A stretch of 64,000 nt of DNA, from the NCBI GenBank assembly GCA_934045075.1, contig OW203736.1, positions 19,294,805 to 19,358,804 on the forward strand, in the 5' to 3' direction. The notes below the pieces were generated by a model, which was given only the letters and a program-made list of their open reading frames with translations, was not told where the DNA came from and searched no databases. This stretch comes from Yponomeuta sedellus (lineage: Eukaryota > Arthropoda > Insecta > Lepidoptera > Yponomeutidae). A program made the position numbers and the translations under genes. Positions 24,801 through 36,800 of this stretch are shown here, one piece after another; position 1 is the stretch's first letter; every line of letters begins with the position of its first letter.

Positions 24801-27800
24801 GCGCCGATCTGAATTCACAGGTAACTATGACACAGGCAGCTGTAACTATGATGCTGCATGCGTCGATGTGGATTCACAGGTAACTATGACAGCGGTGCAG
24901 GCGCCCATTTGGATTCACAGGTAACTATGACAGCGCTGCAGGCGCCGATCTGAATTCACAGGTAACTATGACAGTGCTGCAGGCGCCGATCTGAATTTAC
25001 AGGTAACTATGACAGCGCTGCAGGCGCCGATCTGAATTCACAGGTAACTATGACAGCGGAGCAGGCGCCGATCTGAATTTACAGGTAACTATGACAGTGC
25101 TGCAGGTGCCGATCTGAATTCACAGGTAACTATGACGCAAGCAGCTGTAACTATGATGCTACAGGCGTCGATATGGATTCACAGGTAACTATGACAGCGG
25201 TGCAGGCGCCGATGTGGATTCTCAGGTAACTATGACAGCGCTGCAGGCGCCGATCTGAATTCACAGGTAACTATGACGCAGGCAGCTGTAACTATGATGC
25301 TGCATGTGTCGATGTGGATTCACAGGTAACTATGACAGCGGTGCAGGCGCCGATGTGGATTTACAGGTAACTATGACAGCGCTCTAGGCGCCGATCTGAA
25401 TTTACAGGTAACTATGACAGCGCTGCAGGCGCCGATCTGAATTTACAGGTAACTATGACAGTGCTGCAGGCGCCGATCTGAATTCACAGGTAACTATGAC
25501 GCAGGCAGCTGTAACTATGATGCTGCAGGCGTCGATGTGGATTCACAGGTAACTATGACAGCGGTGCAGGCGCCGATGTGGATTTACAGGTAACTATGAC
25601 AGCGCTCTAGGCGCCGATCTGAATTTACAGGTAACTATGACAGCGCTGCAGGCGCCGATCTGAATTCACAGGTAACTATGACAGTGCTGCAGGCGCCGAT
25701 CTGAATTCACAGGTAACTATGACAGTGCTGCAGGCGCCGATCTGAATTTACAGGTAACTATGACAGCGCTGCAGGCGCCGATCTGAATTCACAGGTAACT
25801 ATGACAGCGGTGCAGGCGCCGATCTGAATTCACAGGTAACTATGACACAGGCAGCTGTAACTATGATGCTGCATGCGTCGATGTGGATTCACAGGTAACT
25901 ATGACAGCGGTGCAGGCGCCGATTTGGATTCACAGGTAACTATGACAGCGCTGCAGGCGCCGATCTGAATTCACAGGTAACTATGACAGTGCTGCAGGCG
26001 CCGATCTGAATTTACAGGTAACTATGACAGTGCTGCAGGCGCCGATCTGAATTCACAGGTAACTATGACGCAGGCAGCTGTAACTATGATGCTGCAGGCG
26101 TCGATGTGGATTCACAGGTAACTATGACAGCGGTGCAGGCGCCGATGTGGATTTACAGGTAACTATGACAGCGCTCTAGGCGCCGATCTGAATTTACAGG
26201 TAACTATGACAGTGCTGCAGGCGCCGATCTGAATTCACAGGTAACTATGACAGTGCTGCAGGCGTCGATGTGGATTCACAGGTAACTATGACAGCGGTGC
26301 AGGCGCCGATGTGGATTCTCAGGTAACTATGACAACGCTGCAGGCGCCGATCTGAATTCACAGGTAACTATGACACAGGCAGCTGTAACTATGATGCTGC
26401 ATGCGTCGATGTGGATTCACAGGTAACTATGACAGCGGTGCAGGCGCCGATTTGGATTCACAGGTAACTATGACAGCGCTGCAGGCGCCGATCTGAATTC
26501 ACAGGTAACTATGACAGTGCTGCAGGCGCCGATCTGAATTCACAGGTAACTATGACGCAGGCAGCTGTAACTATGATGCTGCAGGCGTCGATGTGGATTC
26601 ACAGGTAACTATGACAGCGGTGCAGGCGCCGATGTGGATTCACAGGTAACTATGACAGCGCTGCACGCGCCGATTTGAATTTACAGGTAACTATGACAGC
26701 GATGTAGGCGCCAATCTAAATTTACAGGTAACCATGACAGCGGTGCAGGCGTCGATGTGGATTCACAGGTAACTATGACAGCAGTTTATGACCGTGGACG
26801 GATTTGCCGTATTAGGTGTAATAATTTAAAGGCATTGGTCATCATCAGCCATTTGACGCCCACTGCAGTACATAGGCCGCCGGCATTTATCGATTCCCTG
26901 CCACAACATATTACGTTAATGCCAACGTTTTGTGCGATACGAAAACCTGCCATGTTATTAGTCTTTTCGCCCACAGCTCCGAAGGGGAAAGGACACCTGG
27001 GTTTCACAGTGGTTCAAGACTAAACTCCGGCGCCCTTTTCCCTCAAGAGCTGGCTATATTTAGATCCAGAGGGAAAAGGACACCTGGGTTTCGCAGTGGT
27101 TCAAGACCAAACTCAGGCGTCCATTGGACAGCCCACAGATCCTAAGGAGAAAAGACACTTGGGTTTCTCAGTGGTTCAAGACCAAAACCAGGCGTCCATT
27201 GGATAGCCCACAGCTCCTGAGAAAGGACACCTTCGTTTCACAGTGTTTCAAGATAAAACTGGCGTCCTGTCCCCTTAAGAGCTGAGGGCTATGTTTAGCT
27301 CCTGAGGGGAAAGGACGTCTGGGTTGCACAGTGGTTTAAAACCAATACCATTAGATAGCCCACAGCTCCAAAGGGAAAAGGGCTGGTTTAAGACCAAACT
27401 CTGTCTTCTTGTCCCCTCAGGAGCTGTGGATAGCCGCATTGCTTGGGGACAGCGGGCGCGGCGCTGCTGGGGCCACGCCCTTCGGCTGGAGCGTGCTGGC
27501 TGGGGACAAGCCGCGCGGGACGGACTTACACTCGCTAACGGCGCGTGCGGCTGCCGTTTCCAGGGACCACGCCAAGGTCGTCAACTACGCCAGGATATAC
27601 GGTTAGTGGGCTTGGGGCCAAGTTTAAAGGGGTCAAAGTCAAGGTTGACGGTTTATCATTATTATATATTTTTATTTCAGATACATGGCATCCATATTGT
27701 GTTAGTATGTATGTACATTGTATAATAGTAAATTCAATTTAATTAAAATTCTATTTTAGTGTTAACATTGAACTTTGTGAGTGTTAGTAAAGGTATACAT

Positions 27801-30800
27801 TTTGCAAAATAAATCATTCTCCGTGCCGCCCAATCCCATTGGAGACAAAGCAGCAGCGAGTTACATAGGCACAGTCTAACCTACGCTGTTAGGGGTTGCC
27901 ACGAACCCGGCGCACCAGGGACGCACATCTTTTACGCATAGTGGTGTAAAAACAATCCACCCTTGCTTCTGTGAACATCCCTAAAGCGCTGCAGAAGCGC
28001 GACAGCCCCATCAACGCTCTAAAAGCCTTGTTGTACTGGACGCGGAGGGCGTTGTAGGACGTTGTTTAGCTGGAGCGTGCTGGCTGGTAACAACCTGCCC
28101 GGGAGTCTTACACCCGTATTCTAAGACGTTCCTCGAAGTTTCTCTCCACTCCACTCTTGCTAAGCCGGGGAAAACAGTATTTTAAAACGCGTTAAATTTC
28201 CTCCAATCGAGCAAGTTTCTCACTCGAGTCGAGGAATCAACTGTCAAAGCTAAGGTACCTCGGGACCTACCTTAAAGTCTCCTCGAGAAAGAAAAACTTC
28301 TGCCTGTAAAACCTTAGCATGACAACGCCATTGCCAACATAAAAAAACCAAATTGTCTCTCGATTTAAACCACAGATTATATTGATTGTACTCACTCGAG
28401 TACAATCCAAATACTGACTGGTAATACTAACTCAAGGAAATGCCTCCACCTCTCCTCAACTCCACCTCCGTTGAGTATTGAGTCGAGCAGACTTACAGGA
28501 ACGTCTCTTTCAACTCATGCTGCTGCTGTAGCTTGGGTTCACGCCAAGGTCGTCAACTTCGGTCGCATATACGGTTGGTGGGCTTGAGATCGAGGTCAAG
28601 TACAATTTTTTCAGGGTCAAAGTCAGGGTTGTCTTTTCGGCTTATGGTTGGGGAAAAGCCTCGTGAGACCAACGTATACCAGCTCACGACGCATGCGGCC
28701 CACGTATCCCGGAATAAATTCAAAGGTCGTGAAGATTACCAGTATTAAGTATCACAAAAGTATATTTTTTAGAGAGAAATTAATCTATCACTCTGGTTTT
28801 GATTGAGCAGGAAATGGCGGGCGCCTTTACGATGCTGTTCATTCCGTTCATCGTCTGTTCATTCCACAGCCGGACTGGCCTTACAGTACGGGAAAAGCAC
28901 AAGAGACATTGTGTCTTCTGATATTTTAAATATTTGTTTTCCCTTACAGGCGCCGGTCAAAACTTTGCGGAGAGACTCCTCAAGCAGTTCAACCCGACGT
29001 TCACCAATGCCGAGGCGAAGAGTAAGGCCATGAAGATGTACCAGACCACCAAAGGCCGAAGAGTTTATAGACTAAAGGAGAAGTACATGGAGGGATTCAT
29101 GGACGAGGATTTAGATGGACAGGTGGGCAACAAAGTTTTTTTTTTCCGAAAGTGATTTTATCAAGGTCCATCTGTATAGGAATCTTGGTAATACGTTTTT
29201 ATCTAAAAGTGAACGTGAGAAATCTTAACAACTGTGAAAACTATTCTTAGAACCTTTAGTCTAGAACATAGGATCTACAGGGATAGACTTGAACTTAAAT
29301 GGCGCTGTGGAGCAGCGGTAGCGCATCTGCCTACTATGCAAGAGGTCCCGGGTTCGAACCCCGGCTGGGGACAACAAAACCCCCAGCTCTTGGATGTTTA
29401 CCAATGGATGTTTGTTTGGATGTTTGTGATGTTGTTTCTGGTTCCCGCGACACAGGGTATCCTAGTGTGGGGCCTGTGCCTATATGTAAATGTTATATTA
29501 CTTAAAACGAATTACGCTAAAACGGCCGGGTCCTAGTTTAATTTAAAAATATATTTATGATGATGAAACAGTTTGTTGTCGCGACTTTAGCCGGTGGAGA
29601 TGACGTCATACCAGGCTATGCGGCTGGCCAAGTTGAGCGGGAAGCGGGTCGAAGACATGTTCGAGCGGCCCAAGTGGGTCGGCGGGACTGAATCGGACAT
29701 GTTCAACAAACTGGAGGAGATCGCAGGTCAGTGACGCGGGGACACGCCGTGGGGAAACCTGAGCGACCAAAAAAGACCGAAAAAACGGCATACTTACTTA
29801 CTCCCTCGCCTTTGCCACCCGAAGTGGGTCTTTGCCTTCAATATAAGAAGTCGCCACTTTTCTCTGACCTGACCGGCGACTGGCGAAAAACCTCTGGAGC
29901 CCGTCGCCCGGAGCTGACGCAGGTCCTTGGCCACTTCGTCCTTCCACCGATAAAAACGGCATAAGTATTTTTTTTATTTTATTTATTTCATTATAAACTC
30001 CGCCCTTACAGGTTTTCCACGTAATACAGCAGGTTAAATAAAAATAACACCACGAAAAAGAAGAATATCGACATTAACATAAACAAACAAACAATGCAAA
30101 ATTAATCAAATTATTCTTATGTACATTTATTTCTATGTACCCTATGTCACTGCATGGCACAGGCCTTCTCTCAGAAAGAGACAGTATGGGCTTTATTACC
30201 ACGCGTGCCAACCCCGGATTGGTAATTTCAAGCGCCGAGACCTTTGAATACCCCCAGATACTCAGGTTTCCTTACGAAGTCCTAACTGACCACTTAACTA
30301 CAAAAAAACGCGGATCATACGTTGGGCAGCTGTTAATGGCTTGTTAGTGTGCCAGAAACCGGGGGTAAGGGCGGAAATGTCAGGTCTAACGAACTAACGT
30401 TATTTTTATAAATGGCCGAAGGCCGAAGGTACAATTCCGGTTGAAGCGCTCGTGGCCTAGGCGAACCGAGTGATTGGAATCAATCACTTGGTGAAGCAAC
30501 AACAGGCGCGGTTAGGTACAGGATGGGTACAGCGTCCCGTGACTACCGCTAGTGGCATTTTTCCGAGCGCTTCCGTGCTTCACAAGGCGCGTTAAGCCTT
30601 TGGTGCCGGCTGTCATATAATGGCAGTCTTTAACCCATGTCAGAGGCCTTATGGGCGGCTTGATAGCTTCTAACAGTAAGGCCCGCCACTGTCTTACAAT
30701 CTTCCATCAACCCGGACTTGGCCCCCGTAGTGGAGTATGGCCTAACCTTCCTGCGATAAAGGAAGAGACCCGTGCCCCAGCAGTGGGGACATACAAGGGT

Positions 30801-33800
30801 TGATAACTATAACAATTCCGGTACTAATCCGTCGTAACATTGCAGACTCTCCCGAGCCGAAGACAGCCTTCCTCGGCGGGCGCTTGTCCAGAGCGTTGGA
30901 AATGGCGCCGGGTCGATGGGAGGGGACAAAGCACAACTGGGCGGTGCAGAGCGCTGCCGCTGACTTCCTGCACCTAATGCTGGCCAGCATGAGGAGTCTT
31001 GCGCCCCAAGCCAGGTATGCTAATGGAGAACTTCGTCAATTTTATCTCTTCACCACTCGCAATGGTCTGGTAATAACGCTTTGTATGTCCTGATTGCTTG
31101 GGCACGGGTCTCTTCCTGCATCGCAGGAAAGTTAGGCCATACTCCACCACGGGGGCCAACTCCGGGTTGGTGGAGGATTGTAAGACAGTGGCGGGCCTCA
31201 CTATTGTAACGGTGCAAACCTTTTCATACCATTTTTATTTCTTTTTCTATCTATCATTTTCAAATATTTAAAATACGTCACACATTCTTCGATTTCCCTC
31301 ATTATTCACGACTACTACTATACCCTTCGAACAGACCTGACTATTTTACTTGCTTATCCGTTGTTATCCAGTTTTTCTATTTTAATATTAATATAATATA
31401 AGCCTTTATTTTCCAAACATTACAATTTTGAATAATTAAACTAATTCAATCATTTCAAAGTCATGCATTAAATTAAAATAAAATTATATAACATTGTTTA
31501 TCATAAAGTAATAAATCAATAACTATATTATTAAAATACTTATTTTATAACAAATTTTCAAATTAAATAACACTGCATAAGGATTTAAAAAGTTTTACAA
31601 AATTTATATTATAAAGTAATAAAATCATTCTTAATACATGCAACAACATTAATATATAAAACATTTTTAATAATATTAGGTAACATTAAAATTTCATTCA
31701 CATTTGTTTGGATACCCATTTGCGGGTGAAGGCCTCCTCCATCTCGTGCCACGTTTGTCGGTCCTGTGCGAGCCTGCTCCAGGTACAACCGGCTAGGGCT
31801 ACTATGTCGTCACACCATCGACGTCTTGGTCTTCCTACTGGACGGGTACGGTCACGAGGATACCAATGGAGGACTCCCTCGCTCCACCGTCCGTCTATTG
31901 ATCTAGCGACGTGGCCCGCCCACCTCCATTTCAACTTACATGCCAACTCAGTGGCGTCGATAACGTCAGTTTTTTTCCTAATATCTCTATTACGTTTCCT
32001 ATCTCTGAGCTTCAATCCCAGCATACTGCGTTCCATGGCCCGCTGAAAGACTTGGAGCTTGTTGACTATGTCTCTCGTTAGAGCCCAGGTTTGGCATCCG
32101 TATAATAGAGTAGGAAGTATAATGGTGTCCATAGCTTTTTTTTTTAAGTCTCGTAGGTATTTTAGATTTGAAAATTTCTTTTAGGGACCAGTATTTCTTC
32201 CACGCATTTTTAATCCTACGATCTACTTCTTCTGCTGAAAGGTTAGAAAAACATATGGTCTGGCCCAGATATACATATCTTTCTACGTATTCAATGTTTT
32301 CAGATTGAATTTTAATTGGCACTCGGTCTCTATTCGTCAAAAGGCAAGTTTTATCTGCATTCATATGAAGTCCACATTTAAGACACATTTTAATATTACT
32401 ACATAATAATCTAAAAATAAAACCACACCTGAAGTCGTTTCAATTCTTATTATTTATAAATGATATAAAACGTTCCACTGTCGGAAGGTATCAAGCCGCT
32501 CATGAAGACTCTGAAATGGATTAACCACTGTCATTATATGACAGCACACACCAACGGCTTAACGTTCCTTGCGAATCACGGAAGCGTTCAGAAAAACGCT
32601 ACTAAATGCTGGGAGGTCAAAGCGCTTCTGCTGACTTCTTGCACTTTATCCTGGCCAGTTAGCTTCTTCTGGCTTCGCTCTTTTTATACAGAGGTATATT
32701 AATTAGTTACACCGTTCCAGGTGATAGGTTCTGAAATCCCTGATTCACTCACTATATCTAATCAATCTTGACGGCCTCGAGCCGCAGCGGTTTGGCACGC
32801 TGACTGTAAAACCGAAGGTCTCGGGTTCGATCCCCGGCCTGGTCAAACTAGGAACTTTTGTAGTTTGTCTCGGATCTTGGGTGTTATCTATGTATTTATT
32901 GTATTAAATCTGTCGTCGAGTTAGCACCTGTAACACAATTCATTTTGATGTACTAGTATAGGGCTAACGAGATCTGTGTAACATGTCCATTATTATTTAC
33001 TCTAGCGGAATATAGGGCATAAGGACACCTAACATAACTGGGCTAATACCGCGCTCAAGTTGGCCAGCATATTCGTGCGTTGCCTCACGCCCCGAGCCAG
33101 TATTATGTACAACATTGCATTGCTTTCAACGCCGCTAAATATGAAAAAAGTCAATCTGACAAAAAGTGTTAAACCAACCACGTCGAAGCCGCTACAAACT
33201 TACATTCGATGAGAAAGAAAGAAAGAAAGAAAACATTTATTGCAACAACAGTTACACACAAATAAATTAAACTACAAAGACAAATAAAGTATTAACCGTG
33301 AAAATAACTAAAAAAACACATTACAAACTTTGTCGCGGTGTGTCTCTGCTGCTGCAAATGGCAACTGACTCAGCATAGTGCTGGGGGCGTGAACCCTCAG
33401 CGCTGATTTTCAGTCAGTACCGAAAGCCCTAAGTGCTCTAGAGCGCGGCGTGGCCTGCTGCAAAGTAATAAATAAAACAATATAATAAATACATTCAACA
33501 TAACAGTAAAGACAGTCGACATAATGATAAACGTGTGTAAACAAAATAAAAATGTTGCTATAAAGTTAGGCCAAGTTAACGAAATATGTCAATTAATAAA
33601 TAATACATATCTGTGCATATTCATATAAAAGAGAATAAACGTGGATATTATAAATAGAATAAATACGCAGTAAATACGCATCCTCGATGCGATCACATAC
33701 TCGTAGTTGCGTCAGTTAGTCGTAGTGGGTCTGCGGCGCGAAGTTCGATCGGGATATAAAAGTCTCTGCTGTTCAAGCAGATATGCCTTGAGCTTGCGCC

Positions 33801-36800
33801 CAAAGGCAAATCTACTGGACGCTTCACGGACTGGGGGAGGAATGTCATTCCAGCACTTGGACGCCGCATACCTAAAGCTGCCCCGAAATATCTTCGTGCG
33901 ATGCGCAGGAATACGAATTCTCTCTTTGTGTACCTGTCGCTCCCGAGATGACCATTCTAATTTTTTATATAGATATTTAGGAGTTTTATTGCGAATCACA
34001 CCAAACAACATGGTTGCTAGATGCAGGCGTCGTCGAGATTCCATATTCAGGAGCTTTGCGGCGTTCAAGTACGGAGTGACATGGGATCTAGGGGGGATTT
34101 TAAAACAAAACCGAGCACATGCGTTTTGCACTCGCTGTATTAGTCTCTTTGTCCGACCAAGTATACAGCCACCATAGGCAACATCGCAATAGTTTAATCT
34201 AGATAATATCAACGATTCACTCAGCCTAACACGCAAATCAGTGCTAAGGTAATCGCGTATATTATATAGAATTTTCAGGCGGTAGAAGCAGTTGCTGACC
34301 ACGTTTCTAATATGGTTTTCGAAACGTAGCTCCCCGTCAATCAGCACACCGAGATTTTTGGCTTCAACCACCCTTTCTACTGGTTCACCCATGATAGCTA
34401 TATCATGGCCGTTGAGAGCTTGCACCGTATTATGAATTTGATTTTTAGTACCAAGCACCATGTACTTGGACTTGCTAGGGTTCAGCACCAAACAGCTCCT
34501 ATCAGACCAAGACGCAATGCGATCTAAATCGCTGTTGACCAAGTTCACGGCTACAGCTGCATCTGACGGTGCAGTAGACAGATATAACTGTGTATCGTCA
34601 GCATATAGGTGGCACTTGCTGCTCTTTATTTCAGATATTATATCAGCACTATACAGAATAAACAGCAAAGGTCCTAGTATGGATCCCTGCGGAACTCCTC
34701 TTGTCAGCCATTTTGTTGCAGAAAGCTGCGTCGTGCCATTGATTTTTTGTAACGTGACTATTTGCGCCCGGTCCGACAGGTAGCTGTCGAACCACCGAAC
34801 CGTAGCATTATCAAATCCATAATAGGACATCTTTGATAACAAGAGGGAGGTATTCAAGCAGTCGAAGGCCCTGGAGAAATCTAGCAGTACCAGTATAGTG
34901 CTTTTCCCTCTGTCGAGCTCCGACAATACGTTGTCTATAACGTCCAGTAGCGCAGTAGCCGTTCCTCGACCACTCCGAAACCCCGATTGCATATCCGGTA
35001 GTATGTTATTTTCCTCCAGGTACTTCGATAGCTGATTATACACAGCTCTCTCAATTATCTTGGACATGCAGGGAAGGATGCTGATAGGACGGAGATCGGT
35101 TATGTGGATAGGGTTAGGTTTTTTGGGTAGCGGGGTAACTTTCGCAGTCTTCCAGTCAGTCGGGAAAGTATTTGTCAATATGCTGCGATTGACAATCGCA
35201 GTTAGGATGGATAAAGTCCTAGGTAGTGTCAGTAAGATCATGTCAATTCCAACTAAGTCAAGTCCAGTAGCATTCGTCTTAATCGAAGTAAGCAATTTTG
35301 ATATATCGAAATCAGTCATGGTGACCATTGAAAAAATAGTAGCTTTTTCGTGTCGGTGGAATTCGTAGTAAGTCAAATCAGATATAGTCACGTTAGTTTT
35401 TCCAGGTACATTTAAAAAGTGGTCGTTAATCAAATCAGCGTCGTTATAGTGTGAGGGAAGTTCCTGATTCCGCTTGTCCGGCAGAACTGTGCGTTTGAGA
35501 TTTTTCCAAAGTCGCTTTGCATCACCTGCACACTTGTTAATATTATTTTGGAAGTAGGCACGTTTCTCATTAAATAAGGCAGAGACAACGAGGTATTTAA
35601 GCTCTAGATAATATTTTCTGTGTGCATCAGATTTAGTTGCTTTGTAGCGTTTATGAGCTTCATCACGAAGACGCATCATCAAACGCACATTGTTCGTAAG
35701 CCACGGTTTAGGAGACTCCCTCACAACTACAGTTTTGACTGGTGCATGTATGTCAAATAGTTCAGTAACAAGTTCATTAAATAGTCTTACCATTTTATTA
35801 ATATCATCAAGTAATAAAATACTTTCCCAGTCAATCAGTTCCAAGTCTCGGTCAAAAAAGTCGCGGTTTATGTCCTTAATAGGTCGGTATGTCACAATTC
35901 TTGGTGGTAGCTTTTGTTTCTTTACGTCCAGGTCAACAGTTATAAAAGCATGTCTACCGAGAGTCGGTATATGGTGCACATCGGTCCTAAGTACTCGCGC
36001 GTCAGTACAGACAAGGTCAATAGTCGTCTCGCTGTGATCAGTAAAGTGGGTCGGTTGGTCAACGTGTTGAGTCATACTAAGAGAGGTTAAAAATTCCATT
36101 AAACATGAATGGTTCCTATTACAGAAGTCGTTATAGTTAATGTTAAAGTCACCTACTAACAAAACACGGTCGTAGCCAGTCATGGAAGTCACGGAGTCTG
36201 TGATCGCATCAAAGAAGGTGTCAGGGTGTAGCCATGGAGGGCGATAGGCCGTTCCGACCAGAAGTCTTTTCCCACCAACATTTACACGTAGCCACATCTG
36301 TTCCACGGTCGGCGCGGGGGGGTGCGGACAAAGGCGGGCGGCGACGCCACGCTTTACAAAGAAGCCGACGCCGCCGCCGCGCGCTCGCAGTTCGCGCGGG
36401 CGCGGGATGTGACGCAGGTTGTAGCCAGCCACCGAGGGCGCGCGACCATCTTGCCCCTCACGAAGCCACGTTTCATTTATTGCCACTAGGTCAGCTGAAA
36501 GATTACCCATGGCCACAATAAACTCGTCGTGTCCCGTTCCCAGCGAACCAGCGTTGAACAGACCAACTCTAAATGATTTTGATTTAGGCATGATAAATAC
36601 ATACATAGAAGGAACTAAATAAACTGTACGTGTTATTGATAAATATTACATATATACTACTACGCAATGTACATATACTAATTAATGCCAATTTTGATAC
36701 ACTAATTTGGTTATAATATATACATATTTGCAGACAAGGCCACCACTTCGTTTTAGGCAGAAATTTTTCGGCAACTAAAACAGCGACACACCGCGACAAA

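Noticed and set aside
23321..26780. CRISPR-like array
   Set aside because: The repeats are continuous 41-bp units with no unique spacers, and the sequence is animal nuclear DNA with exon-derived units.
27324..27725. 133-codon frame over exon 13
   Set aside because: It is in the wrong frame; the conserved [10 protein letters not shown]...NYARIYG frame is the coding one.
29299..29372. Possible functional tRNA gene
   Set aside because: Pairing in the anticodon stem is poor and a SINE body with a GATGATGA tail follows. Other tRNA-like hits (SINE-A copies, 2742, 32770, 58985, 61850, 62200) are likewise repeated and diverged.
33707..34177. Frames on + opposite the LINE ORF2, also 35060-36521
   Set aside because: They are shadows of the intact minus-strand ORF2.
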